A stretch of DNA of 64,000 bases, from positions 62,001 through 126,000 of the forward strand of contig JASANG010004125.1 of the NCBI GenBank assembly GCA_030248215.1. Reading direction: 5' to 3'. The translations under genes were made by a program, and so were the position numbers. Source of the DNA: Enoplolaimus lenunculus (taxonomy: Eukaryota > Nematoda > Enoplea > Enoplida > Thoracostomopsidae). Below, piece after piece: positions 24,701 through 33,373 of this stretch; the stretch's first letter is position 1, and every line of letters starts with the position of its first letter. The notes under the pieces were generated by a model. The model was not told the DNA's origin. It ran no database searches and saw nothing but the letters and a program-made list of their open reading frames with translations.

Positions 24701-27700
24701 CAACATATCTAAACCAGTCTCGCCTACCAACGATTCAAACCCAAATCGCGACGTAAGAAAGACTGGCTCAACCTATAAAAAAATAAGGCAAAAACCCCTC
24801 CAAGGAGCGAGACACAACCTATTTTGGAACTTATTTTTGCATTGTGAAACCTGCTACAGCTCACGACCACTGCCGCCGCGGCAGTAACCAGCATTTCATT
24901 TCGGGTGGCCATAATCTCATGTGAAAAATTCCCGTCCGCACGCCTGAGAAAATGTTCTAAATCCTAGCAATCAGCAGATTATTACATATACCTCTAAAGT
25001 AGCCCATTTTTGCCAGTTTACCGATCATTTCAAAGGGGTTGTATCATCACGCTTTGCATACATACACCCCTAGTTACGTACTACGTTGCCAGCTTCTACG
25101 TACATTATCATCAAAATATATATAGGCACAACTGGCAAAAAACCTAACACTACACATGACGCACAAGACGAACCGTGTAAGCCAGAATACTCGCCGCCAA
25201 AAGAACCTCATTCTTTTATTATGCATAAGTATACATATCTAAACTACAATATGTCGTTAAAAATTAAAAAATATATACTTACAATACGTATATATATGTA
25301 TATATATGTATATATATATGTACTCAAGTCGTTTTAATAAACAAAAGTGTTGCCAAATTTGAGGCGAAATTTGATAAGGTCGAGTTTACAAGTTAGAATT
25401 TTGAATCCAACCGAGTTCCAGTATATATTTTAGCCAACAAATGTAACCAAAGTAAAGATGTCACAAACAAATCCAGAGACACAAAATAAATCAAACAGCA
25501 ACGAACTTGTATTTGAACCGAAACAGAATATATATACGTATATATATATAGTAAAATTGGATATGAATTTTCAATTATCCTCCGTATCACCACAGGGTTG
25601 CGCTATACTTTACTGCGCCGGACACCGATATGCGTTGCTAACGAAATATAGACAAACTAACAAAATACAGGCAAACTAACAAAATATAGGCAAACCCAAT
25701 TTGGTGGCGTGCGCTGGCAATCGGCGGCATACAACAACTTTATATTAATAAAAAATTTAACCAAACCGCGCGCCACCATCCGGCGACGTGTGTCGAGTAT
25801 AGCGCAACGCTTAGTATTTTTTGCATACAGTGAAGTAATATGGTATCTTAAAAATTTAAATTTTCTAAATTCACATTAAAGTATGTACATATATTCGCAA
25901 TGCGTACTCTAAATATCCAAAAATCAACAAATAAACACGGCTATCTTGCTCTTGGCAAACTGCTTCTTAATAAAGGCTCACGTGTTCAGATTAAATCCTT
26001 CACATGAATAAAATACCAGCAAATACCAGCATAAGTCACAAGAAAAGTTCACAAGTCATCTACAATGTCTGGAGCCTGGTTTTATTTTTTTCAAAAAAAC
26101 AGGCCGCACTGGTTGCGCTAGCGGCCATCTGTGGTATTCAGCCAACGAATATACCTACATATAGCACACATACCTAACAATCGGTTTATAAATATACATG
26201 CTTCTAAAACTGTATTCGTGCATATATATTTATATATATGTATGTACATATATGTATATATTACGTATATATATAATATATATGTACATATATATACATA
26301 TATATATAAATATCTATACATATATACACATATATAATAACTAACATACTTAGAAAGCATAATATAAACAAAAGATTACAATGACAGCCAACCATCTGAG
26401 AAGAATATTTAGGTTTTATCTTAGGTTCCTCAAAAAACGGCCACGAACACAATTCATATCATATATACGTAGTATGTAAACACACTTATATAAATGGGCT
26501 CTATACACGTCGGCATGTTTTGCTTTTGATCTAGTCACCTACCATCACTGCGATTACCTTGTCCATTACAATAATTTCATAAAATAAACGTTTATTGCAG
26601 AGATGTGGGCTCTTGTACACCACCCCTCCCGTCACATGCTTAGGCTTACTCTAATGAAAAGGCGTACAGACATTAATATGCTTACCGTTTGTCTCAGCCT
26701 CAATTTGAGCCTTAACCTTAAATGTGAGGGGGAGTATATAAGAGCCGAGAGAGAGCGATGTGCCCCCGCTGCTCCAGTCAATCTACTTATTTACTTATTT
26801 CAGTATTGGCTTCTGAAAAGACCGCTAACAGTCTGTTAGTATAATTTTTCAGTTTGTCAACTCCAGAGCATGCGTTATTCTCGAGGCTTAACCATTACGT
26901 AACGCCTCATTGACAAAAATATAATATATACGTACGTACATAAAATAATACACACAATTAAGCCGTACATATAATTAATCCACGTGATCTAAACTGAATA
27001 TATATGTAATAATTTTAAAGAAAAAACTTGTACGTAACCCAAAAGGCCGAGTTGCCGGCATCGGAATTAGACTCCGTCGGAATCGAAACACAAATTTTGT
27101 ACGAATTTCCTCTGCCATATGTAATGATTTAAAAAAATCTAAACATACAAGCAAATTCAAATATAGCGAGCTGTTCTGAACAATCACTGCATTAGTTTGC
27201 CACTCACTGTGTAGTATTTATGTTGCAAAATGCAAAAAACTAATAATCAGAACACAGCAAGACTTTTCACAATATTGTTAATCACCGGCCAAGTAGAATT
27301 GCACGGGACGGAAAAGAGAAATGTTTCTAGCATAAAATTCTTTCCGGCATTTCGTTAGCCCAATCTCGAGTAGTAAACGTTTTCGAAGGTGACCCAATCT
27401 TCAACGCGGAGTAATTAGTATTGAGTGGGGGAGCTTTTTTAGAAAGCCCCTGAGATCAAAATCAGGGTTTAAAAATTTTGAAGTTTTCGCATACTTTTTG
27501 TATTTTTACCACATATGGAGTTAGTTTTCGTATACCCACCACAGCCACTGATACGAAACTACCAGAATACTGTATCGACATCATAACAACTTCATTACAA
27601 ATTTTAGCTGATGTAAATAATGTGCTGAATTAGTGCGTTGCGATTCGGGTGACGAAACTTTCCATCCTGCTTCGGGTCCCGTGAAATTGCGGGGGGTGCT

Positions 27701-29886
27701 CAGTGGTGGCAGCACTCACGAATTTAAAGTAAAATGTGCCCATGCCACACCACTCTATGAATATGACGAAATTTTTGAGAGAGGAACCTAAATAAATGCC
27801 ATTCCTTCAGTTAGCACTTGCGGAGATCATGAAAATGAGCGCCTCTAAAGTGCAGTCAAATATATATCGACTACTTCAAATGTTTTACTTACACGACCTA
27901 TAATACATTGGTTCTCTTCTGACGGCAGGTGATTTAGGGGCCATGATTTTGACTAAAAAGTATAATTACGTATACAAGTATTTTTGGAACTTCTCGGGAT
28001 ATTTTTCGTTTCCAATCCTTAGACTGAACAGAGCATGAACATGTTCCCTGATTTTTATTTCTGTCGACGAAACACTGATAGACTTCAGAAGCACTGGCAC
28101 ATAAAAACATACGCAATGTATTCACAAGCACAAGATACTAGGATTCTAACCCAACAGAAACTAAGTTTTGCCGAAACAGCAACAGTAACTGAAGTTCTTT
28201 GCAGGAACCGGAAATTGAAACAATTTTTGTCGCCGAATTACTGTTGGACTTTAGGACACAGTCAAACAATGGCTTAAATTTCATCACCAAGTTTTGTGAA
28301 AACACAACAGAAACTGTTTAACAAAATTTAACTAATTACAGAAACACTGATTCAAAATTCCAATATTTAAATGATTAAGAATAATTTGCCAGAAAACCGT
28401 GAAAATTCCCATTCCTTCATATTTGAATGCAGAAACTGGAAGTACGGCGAAACACTGCAAGATATATATACACACACACCAAAAATCAGTACCTACTAAC
28501 CTTACGCCATCCCTTGAGAGGAAATTTCCGTCGCAACCACAAAGATCCAGTGAACTTTGTCGGTCGATCATAACATCGTTCACCCGCTCGCAATCCTTGA
28601 ATCACTTCCCATTGAGACGTGTCGCCTTTGTCTCTTTGCGAAGATTGTTGAGACTGATGAAACTGTGCTGTAGTATCCTGCGATGAGGGAGCCACAGCAC
28701 TCCATGCACTGCATGTTTTGCGCGTCACATCACCATTTAACGACTCAGCACCTAAAATGCATAAAACGACAGCTGCGCTGCGGGTTCAATTCAACTGATA
28801 CTAGCAGCGGTGTAAAAACTGAAACAGAAATACTCAAAATTAGATTTCTTTGGTTGAAGAGTAATGTTATAAGTTGGTTAAACTAGTGTACGATGATTAT
28901 TTTAATCTGAGTGCTTGCAGCTTAAAATGAGTGATTTTGAATGAGGTTATCATCGCATGATACAAGACTGGCAGATTCTTTGGCTGGCCTCAGCATATGT
29001 GCCTCTATGGCCAGGGTGCAACCGGAATTACAATTTACTGGAACCGGAATTTGAAAAAATTACCGGAAACTGAACCGGAAAATAAAAAATACGTACATGC
29101 CACATAATTTTCTTTTTTGCCATATTATTGGTGAAATAACCCATAGTTGGTTGGAGATAGGTACTCACTTAATCTGCTGTATTTTAGATTTTCATAATTC
29201 ACGGAAGCTAAATCCACCTTCGATGGTTTATTTTCGGCGATTGTCAAGGTTTATATTCTATACGAATGAAATTACTTAATTTTTATACGCAGTCATTTTG
29301 TAGTAAGATACCTTAATTTCCACGGACCAAAATTTAATACCAGAGTTTTTGACTTCCGGTAAACATTTATCGAAACCGGCAGGTCAAAAATTGCCGGAAC
29401 TGACCCCGGAAGGTCAAAAATTGTCAAAACCGAAACCGGAATTCCGGTTGCACCCTGTCTACGGCTTTATATATACGTAAGTCAGCTGGTCACATCCCGC
29501 TGTTGTTTGAAAGGTCGTCTGTCGATCTCCAATTTATGAACCGCATTCAAGCGAAACAGTTTGTCATTGCGGTTCCATTGCGGTCAGCAAGTCACGTTGG
29601 TTAAGGTCGGGTTCGATGATTTTTAGTTTTGAGTGTTGTAGCTGAAAATGAGAGGTATTGGGTCACAACTGCTCAAGAATCATCAGGATGCAACCGGGTA
29701 TCCGGTTCCAACAGAAAACGACGTCCGTTAAAAGAAATCTGTACAGAATCAAAACTTACTGCTATTAGTAGCAGACGATTTCCGGCTTCTGCTTGTTGCC
29801 GTTGCATAGGATAACTGTTTTTGAAGATCATTGACATTAGTTTTACTTGGTTTTGCACCTTTGCTATTAGATTTAGTAATGTCCAT
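9710..29886 (-). CDS. OSBPL3/6/7: ORP3/6/7-type oxysterol-binding protein relative
   Basis: Lipid-transfer protein expected at ER-plasma membrane contacts. The 21 coding exons splice to 1,094 residues. A Ser-rich N-terminus is followed by a PH domain (about 109-205; [14 protein letters not shown] and RHRLYRQ match ORP3/6/7). A Ser/Pro/Gln-rich linker follows, with a nine-glutamine tract near residue 370, then a FFAT motif EYYDAFE at 653-659 that should bind ER VAP proteins. The lipid-transfer domain runs from about 717 to the end: [17 protein letters not shown], the family signature EQVSHHPP at 831-838, [26 protein letters not shown] and a C-terminal tail ending in FPQLW, typical of the 3/6/7 group. 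The ATG at 29886 is preceded by an in-frame TAA. Which of OSBPL3, 6 or 7 is closest cannot be told; an invertebrate pre-duplication form is likely. Confidence 0.96.
10085..10175. repeat. Family F fragment in ORP intron
   Basis: GC-rich block of CGGCGTTTTACTGG, GGCCGTACGATACC, GACGGCGGCGTACGG and GATGGACGGC words matching the inside of the complete element at 8664-8889. It lies in the last ORP intron. Confidence 0.55.
11160..11265. repeat. Family E MITE, right half
   Basis: Contains the family block CCAAAAGTTAACATTTCTTAA and the end ACATAAGATTTCGGGAATCC (compare 61325). Left half absent. In an ORP intron. Confidence 0.5.
13550..13612 (+). repeat. Family D end fragment
   Basis: CATATTCTCAAAAGTGCGTAGCACTCATTA-type terminal block of family D, in an ORP intron. 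Confidence 0.45.
14150..14480 (+). repeat. hAT-like MITE family A, 3' truncated
   Basis: Matches the first two thirds of the complete element at 29012-29457: AACCGGAATTACAATTTACC, GGAAACGGAACCGGAAAATG, CTTTTTTGCAATATTATTGG and TTCATAATCCACGGAAGC in order. The right terminal repeat is missing. Lies in the ORP intron between exons 13 and 14. Confidence 0.65.
14505..14827. repeat. A-run and C-run low complexity
   Basis: Two A-rich stretches (14505-14560, 14718-14760) and a block of long C-runs (14762-14826) separated by short spacers. On the gene strand the C-runs become G-runs about 40-105 nt downstream of the ORP exon-13 donor. ORFs across this block have no biological look. Confidence 0.9.
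15800..15925 (-). repeat. Family D fragment
   Basis: Carries CACTACGCATTAGTAAG, CTATTATCAACTCGTGATAG and a terminal GAGAATACGGACAC, matching the right half of family D. In an ORP intron. Confidence 0.45.
17169..17245. repeat. 26-bp tandem repeat, three copies, at a splice site
   Basis: Unit AAGAACTACAACCAAAATAA plus TAAATT, repeated three times with the last copy slightly changed. On the gene strand each copy contains TTTGGTTGTAG followed by TTCTT, the same sequence that forms the acceptor of ORP exon 9 (exon start 17171). Two extra copies of the acceptor therefore lie 26 and 52 nt upstream. Confidence 0.85.
18076..18105 (-). repeat. OSBPL3/6/7: CAA/CAG repeat coding polyglutamine in ORP
   Basis: Run of GTT/GCT trinucleotides on the plus strand that reads as nine consecutive glutamines in ORP exon 8, in the disordered linker between PH and lipid-transfer domains. 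Confidence 0.85.
20005..20165 (-). repeat. Family D copy, partial
   Basis: Contains AGTTCGCTTGTTTTAAAACC, CTATTGCTAACTGGTGATA and a degraded AATACCGGCCC end, as in the copies at 3312 and 61990. In an ORP intron. Confidence 0.55.
22981..23040. repeat. Family F end fragment
   Basis: GTGGCGCTATACTGTTTAAA followed by ATGCCGTCCGTCACAGTGCG, i.e. the end and part of the GC-rich inside of family F. In an ORP intron. Confidence 0.45.
23155..23538 (+). repeat. Family B hAT-like MITE
   Basis: Rich in TTCCTGTTCC, GGAACCGGAATTTT and GCAAAAATTCAATTCC words, ending in TTCGTGTTCAAACCCTG. The end CAAACCCTG, inverted CAGGGTTTG, is of the CAGGG type common in hAT elements. A related left end starts at 30977 (CAGGGTTCCACC). 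No transposase ORF. Lies in an ORP intron. Confidence 0.55.
23915..24003 (-). repeat. tRNA-derived SINE head
   Basis: Read on the minus strand this has an A-box region TGGTTAGAGCAGCGG, an anticodon-like stem-loop GCGGA-CCGGTAA-TCCGT (anticodon position GGT, Thr-like) and a B-box GGGTTCATGCC. The acceptor stem is not paired, so it is not a working tRNA gene. The tail continues into GCATCCGTAGCGAAATTTTC. It lies in the largest ORP intron, and the ORF across it is chance. Confidence 0.65.
24292..24642 (+). repeat. hAT-like MITE family A, 5' eroded
   Basis: Matches the complete copy at 29012-29457 from TACCGGAACCGGAATTTG onward and ends with GGAATTCCGGTTGCACCCTG. The left terminal repeat is not recognisable. 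The 190-residue ORF at 23945-24517 is made of this element plus the adjacent SINE and is not a gene. Confidence 0.7.
25270..25322. repeat. TATATG microsatellite
   Basis: Alternating TATATATG and TATATA words in the large ORP intron; gives spurious short ORFs. Confidence 0.9.
25594..25812. repeat. Family F MITE with internal minisatellite
   Basis: Left end AGGGTTGCGCTATACTTTAC and right end, inverted, AGCGTTGCGCTATACTCGAC form terminal inverted repeats. Inside are GC-rich arms (GTGGCGTGCGCTGGCAATCG, CCACCATCCGGCGACG) and a short A-rich minisatellite at about 25650-25695 built on CAAACTAACAAAATA. In the large ORP intron. Confidence 0.65.
26216..26345. repeat. TA-rich microsatellite
   Basis: About 130 bp of TATATATG, TACATATA and ATATATAC words. 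The tyrosine- and isoleucine-rich ORFs read across it in both directions are artefacts. Confidence 0.95.
28165..28475 (-). repeat. Family B hAT-like remnant, reverse
   Basis: GCAGGAACCGGAAATTG, CGAATTACTGTTGGACTTTAG, AATTTGCCAGAAAACCGTG and TTTGAATGCAGAAACTGG appear in the reverse order and strand of the element at 23155-23538. Strongly diverged. Lies just downstream (gene sense) of ORP exon 2. Confidence 0.45.
29012..29457 (+). mobile_element. hAT-like MITE family A, complete
   Basis: 446 bp with terminal inverted repeats CAGGGTGCAACCGGAATT and AATTCCGGTTGCACCCTG. It is flanked by an 8-bp near-duplication, TCTATGGC on the left and TCTACGGC on the right. CAGGG ends and 8-bp duplications are the hAT hallmark. 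It has no transposase ORF, so it is non-autonomous. It lies in the first coding intron of the ORP gene. Confidence 0.85.
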
Positions 29887-30038
29887 TTCCAGTACTTATA
29901 CATGCTATATACGCATCTAAAACACTGGGAATTTAGCAATGCCCTAAAAATTTAAGCATTGAACGCACACGTACAGTACCTAAGACCACACTTTTAATGA
30001 ATTCTTAAAATATAAAGCGCTAAAGAAGAAACACCACG

Positions 30039-30912
30039 CTAAATATACGTGTTTAAGTCACCGTTCCAACATATAGGATTAAGTTTGTCTTCTAACACAT
30101 GTCTGTTTAGTGTTTTGACAATTGGCCTAGGCACTAATTTACGTTTGTTGCTTTGAGCACACATATGTGACAGATTCATAACCCATATTTCAGCTTTCAT
30201 AATTTTGGGTAACGTATTTGCTAATCGTGCACGTTGTGCGATGTTCGAATTTCGAATGAAAATTGTACAATTACATTGTCTAATTTTTCGGATTCCAGAT
30301 AACAGACGAGGCCTAGCTAAGCAATTTAGCAAAATAAAGTCATTTGTGCCGAATGGTTACGTTATAATGTATGGGATCGATGCTTCTTCCGGTGCTTCCG
30401 TTTCTATCAATGAACTATCAAACGTCCACAACTTTACTTTTTCGGGAAGATTCCAGTAGCACGCAATTTTAATGCCGTAGGCTAGATTCTATGAAGAAGA
30501 TAAAAGCTTTCTTTTTACGGTTTTACACAACAAGGAATAGGAAATATTCGAATGTGCTAAAAACCACGTCTGAATGCACTTATGATATTTTTCGAATATT
30601 CCTTTATAGGAAATGTCATAGTTTTTGTGGTCAAAACAAGTGACGGGCTTCACGGAAAAAACTACCATCCCAAACTTTTAAACCAAAAGAAGGAAAGTTA
30701 AGATACAGATTCAAATTTTGGAACCGATCCTTGGCGGAATAAGGCTGTAAAAACTTACCGGCGGCCTTTATAACGTATTTAAGTTGACAATGACTGTAAT
30801 GTCCAAAAGATACGTAGTGTTAGTTGTTGAGCTAAACACGTTTTCAATTTCAACTCTGGATTGACCATTGTGTGACAGATATTTACCTAGCTAGGGATCT
30901 CAGCAAAAGCAT
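30039..30912 (-). CDS. Candidate small four-exon gene, unknown function
   Basis: Exons 30887-30912, 30759-30793, 30361-30481 and 30039-30312 splice to 151 residues with all phases agreeing and donors GTAAAT, GTAAGT and GTAACC. The protein starts MLLLRSLA, has a short hydrophobic stretch (YVIKAAAYGIKIACYW, about residues 14-29), an acidic segment (LIETEAPEEA) and a long basic C-terminal exon. A basic-hydrophobic start could be a mitochondrial or membrane-targeting segment; that is inference. I do not recognise a family. The third intron is only 48 nt. The stop codon lies about 150 nt upstream of the ORP start on the same strand. Exons 1-3 are short and exon 4 is no longer than chance ORFs in this window, so the model may be wrong. 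Confidence 0.35.
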
Positions 30913-30976
30913 GTGTACACAGAGGCGTAGGTTTTTTGTCGTAAACTCAGATTTTTGGTGAAATAAAATTAGACTG

Positions 30977-31075
30977 CAGGGTTCCACCAGAATTCCTGTT
31001 CCGGCCGAAATTCCCGCAAAAAATCAATTACTGTTCCTGTTCCTGCGTTTAATGATGAGTAACCAAAACTTAACC
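30977..31075 (+). repeat. Family B left end
   Basis: CAGGGTTCCACCAGAATTCC followed by TGTTCCGGCCGAAATTCCCG, parallel to the start of the element at 23155. Truncated on the right. Confidence 0.5.
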
Positions 31076-31895
31076 TCATTATTATTATTATTATTATTTA
31101 TTACTGACGCCATAAGGAAATTCATCATTCGCCTCCTACTGCTGATATGTGGCCAGTTAAAAAAGAAAAATATAATAGCAAGAAGGCTAACGTGACAATA
31201 CAAGGTGTACGTCACAAATATAAAAGGATAAAAGGCAAATTCACACTTAAAAAGCTAAGTACATTCTTAGTTTATGTCCAATTTTAAATAAGAGGCAAAA
31301 TCAATTTGATCTAAAAGAATCCTAAAGTGTTTGCAAGAGGAAGTTTGAACTGAAAATTGTTAACCTTAAGTGGAAGAGAGGCAAAATATGATTTATGAAT
31401 ATCTATCTTCGAAAACTTGAAAGGAGCTAATTTTTTGCAATGGCCACGAGTTTTCCCAGATTATGCCAAGTACCCGAAACATAAATCATTTTTAAGCCTA
31501 CGTAGCTCTAAAGAATCTAAGTTAAAATAAGCTAGCCTTGATTTATAAGACATATTTGGAACGCAATTACAAATAATAAACGTCGCGTGAAATGTCTTAC
31601 ACTTATGTAGCTTCGTCCTATGTTTTACTGCTGCTGCATATTAAAGCACTACATATACATCAGTGGTTTAATTCTGACATTTCGGTAGCCCAATCTCGAG
31701 AGGGGGCTTTTTTCAGAGGTGCCCCCAGGTTGAACCCGAGGGATTGCACCCGGGTTAAACCAGGGGGGACAAAAATTGCTATTTTTTAGAAAGTTTTTAA
31801 TTTTTTGAGCAAAATCTTTGCTTAATAAATGATTTCGAGTTTAACGTCTTCTTAACCGAAGCTAGTAGCATCCCCGGTGTAGAGTATTCAATGTG

Positions 31896-31982
31896 CAGGG
31901 ATGGGCGATCTCGGTCTCGGCAAGTCTCGGGGTTTTGGCTGGTCTCGGTCTTGGTCTGGCTTTTTTCAGAGACCGAAGAGGT
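31896..31982 (+). repeat. GGTCTCGG-family hAT-like fragment
   Basis: Begins CAGGGATGGGCGATCTCGG and continues with repeated GTCTCGG words. The complete family member with perfect target duplication is at 45618-46075. Confidence 0.6.
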
Positions 31983-33373
31983 GAAAAACCGGTACATACG
32001 TAAGCAATCACAAAGCTTTGGCCCGGAGGTACTTCTTCCCGGTTATACAGCGATTTGAGACACCGAATGACCCCCTCCGGTTATGCAAAATGTTATTTTG
32101 GAAAGGAAACCCAATAAGACTTTGATTTTATTGTTGCAAAGTACAAATAGTTGCATTTAGTTATGTTTTAGCCTGCTGTTGGTTATAGCGATTTTTTGTT
32201 AGCTTTCGAGGGGTTATAGCGAACCTGGGTTGATTTTTCGAAGGGGGCCGAACCTGGGAGAATTTGCCGAGTAGGGTGGAGACTTTGGTCTTGTGGTGGG
32301 CCCACCTCACACCAACGAAACACCAGCAATACATAGTCACTTAATCTATCTATTGAGTTATTTAGTGGTACGATGTATCTATTGTAAATAAGTGAACTAT
32401 GAATGACTTGAAGAACTTCGTCAGCAACAATTTGAAAATTAAAGCTAGCCCGAGTAAACAGGTAAAATGAATAATGTAAGACCAACGTGATAATTTGTTT
32501 TTATATGCACACAAAACCTGTGTGCACGTGGTATTTATTTTAAGTCATGAAGCAAATACCGTGCCGAAAAATGTAAAAAAATCGGGTTTTCGAAGACGTA
32601 AAGTAGTAGCAATTTATACTGTAAAGTAAAAGCCTTTTTTCAAACAAGAAGCCAAAGTCAACAGTTCTCTAATATCAATATCCGAATAATAACACGGAAT
32701 GGTTCCGAATCAACATCGGTGGAAGGCTCAAAGTGACTCAATCAGTAGAGGGAAAGGTGCATTATATTTTCTTACTTTTAAATGGAACGGTTTAGCAATT
32801 GGTGATATGACGTCTATTATTAAACCCACTGTGCAAAAAGATTTGATTATTTGGTTTATGAAGCATTTGGCGACTGATGTTGGCAAAATACGATTTTGTA
32901 TACTTTAGTCAGTGAAATCTTTGTCTAATGAAGATGATAATACAATTAACGGTTCTGAGTCGATCATCATTGTCTACAAGGTGGGTAAAGACGTACGTAT
33001 ATGAAACAGTGTTGAGCGTTGTATAATTATTCAGCATTTATAGTGTGCGAATATATAACGGAAATGTTTGCTGATATATGTATATTGTATATGCATACGG
33101 TAGAATTATCTGTTCTGATCGGCAGTTTAAGAATTGATTTAAACTTGTAGTATACTACAGAAAAAACTGTGTTTTCTTTGAATTGAGAACTATCGAATTG
33201 CACTGCGTTTATTTTTAATTTAAAGACCCGTGCTGAGTGCTGTGTATGTGTGCTCTGATATTTATGCTTAAAACGTGAATGTTTCCGTTGTGTAATCTAA
33301 ACGTCTTACTCTCCCAATACGTACAAAAATTATTAAATTTTTCCATGCAGATTGCAAGTGAACTGAGTGTGAC

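Larger units (their letters stand above)
9710..29886 (-). other. OSBPL3/6/7: Exon map of the ORP gene
   Basis: Coding exons in transcript order: 29760-29886, 28501-28751, 23779-23832, 22808-22921, 21992-22241, 20213-20386, 18478-18578, 17797-18141, 16862-17171, 16325-16500, 16028-16135, 15601-15688, 14867-15051, 13993-14067, 13368-13505, 12848-12990, 12302-12443, 11697-11844, 10747-10873, 10412-10534, 9710-9815. The sum is 3,285 nt including the stop. All introns are GT-AG. The PH domain uses exons 2-5, FFAT is in exon 11, and the lipid-transfer domain spans exons 13-21. The largest intron (23833-28500) is full of SINE, hAT-like and AT microsatellite sequence. UTR exons were not determined. 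Confidence 0.9.
29887..33373. other. Divergent region between ORP and VPS50
   Basis: About 3.5 kb separating the divergently read ORP (-) and VPS50 (+) start codons, so both promoters should be here. It contains the candidate gene at 30039-30912, a family B end (30977-31075), an ATT microsatellite (31077-31098), a fragment of the GGTCTCGG family (31896-31982) and a 69-residue unrecognised plus-strand ORF at 32699-32908. A non-coding first exon of VPS50 may end near 32989 (AAG before GTGGGT) and join at 33352 (after TGCAG). Confidence 0.5.

Noticed and set aside
26118-26452. Tyr/Ile-rich ORFs on both strands
   Set aside because: Read through a TA microsatellite.
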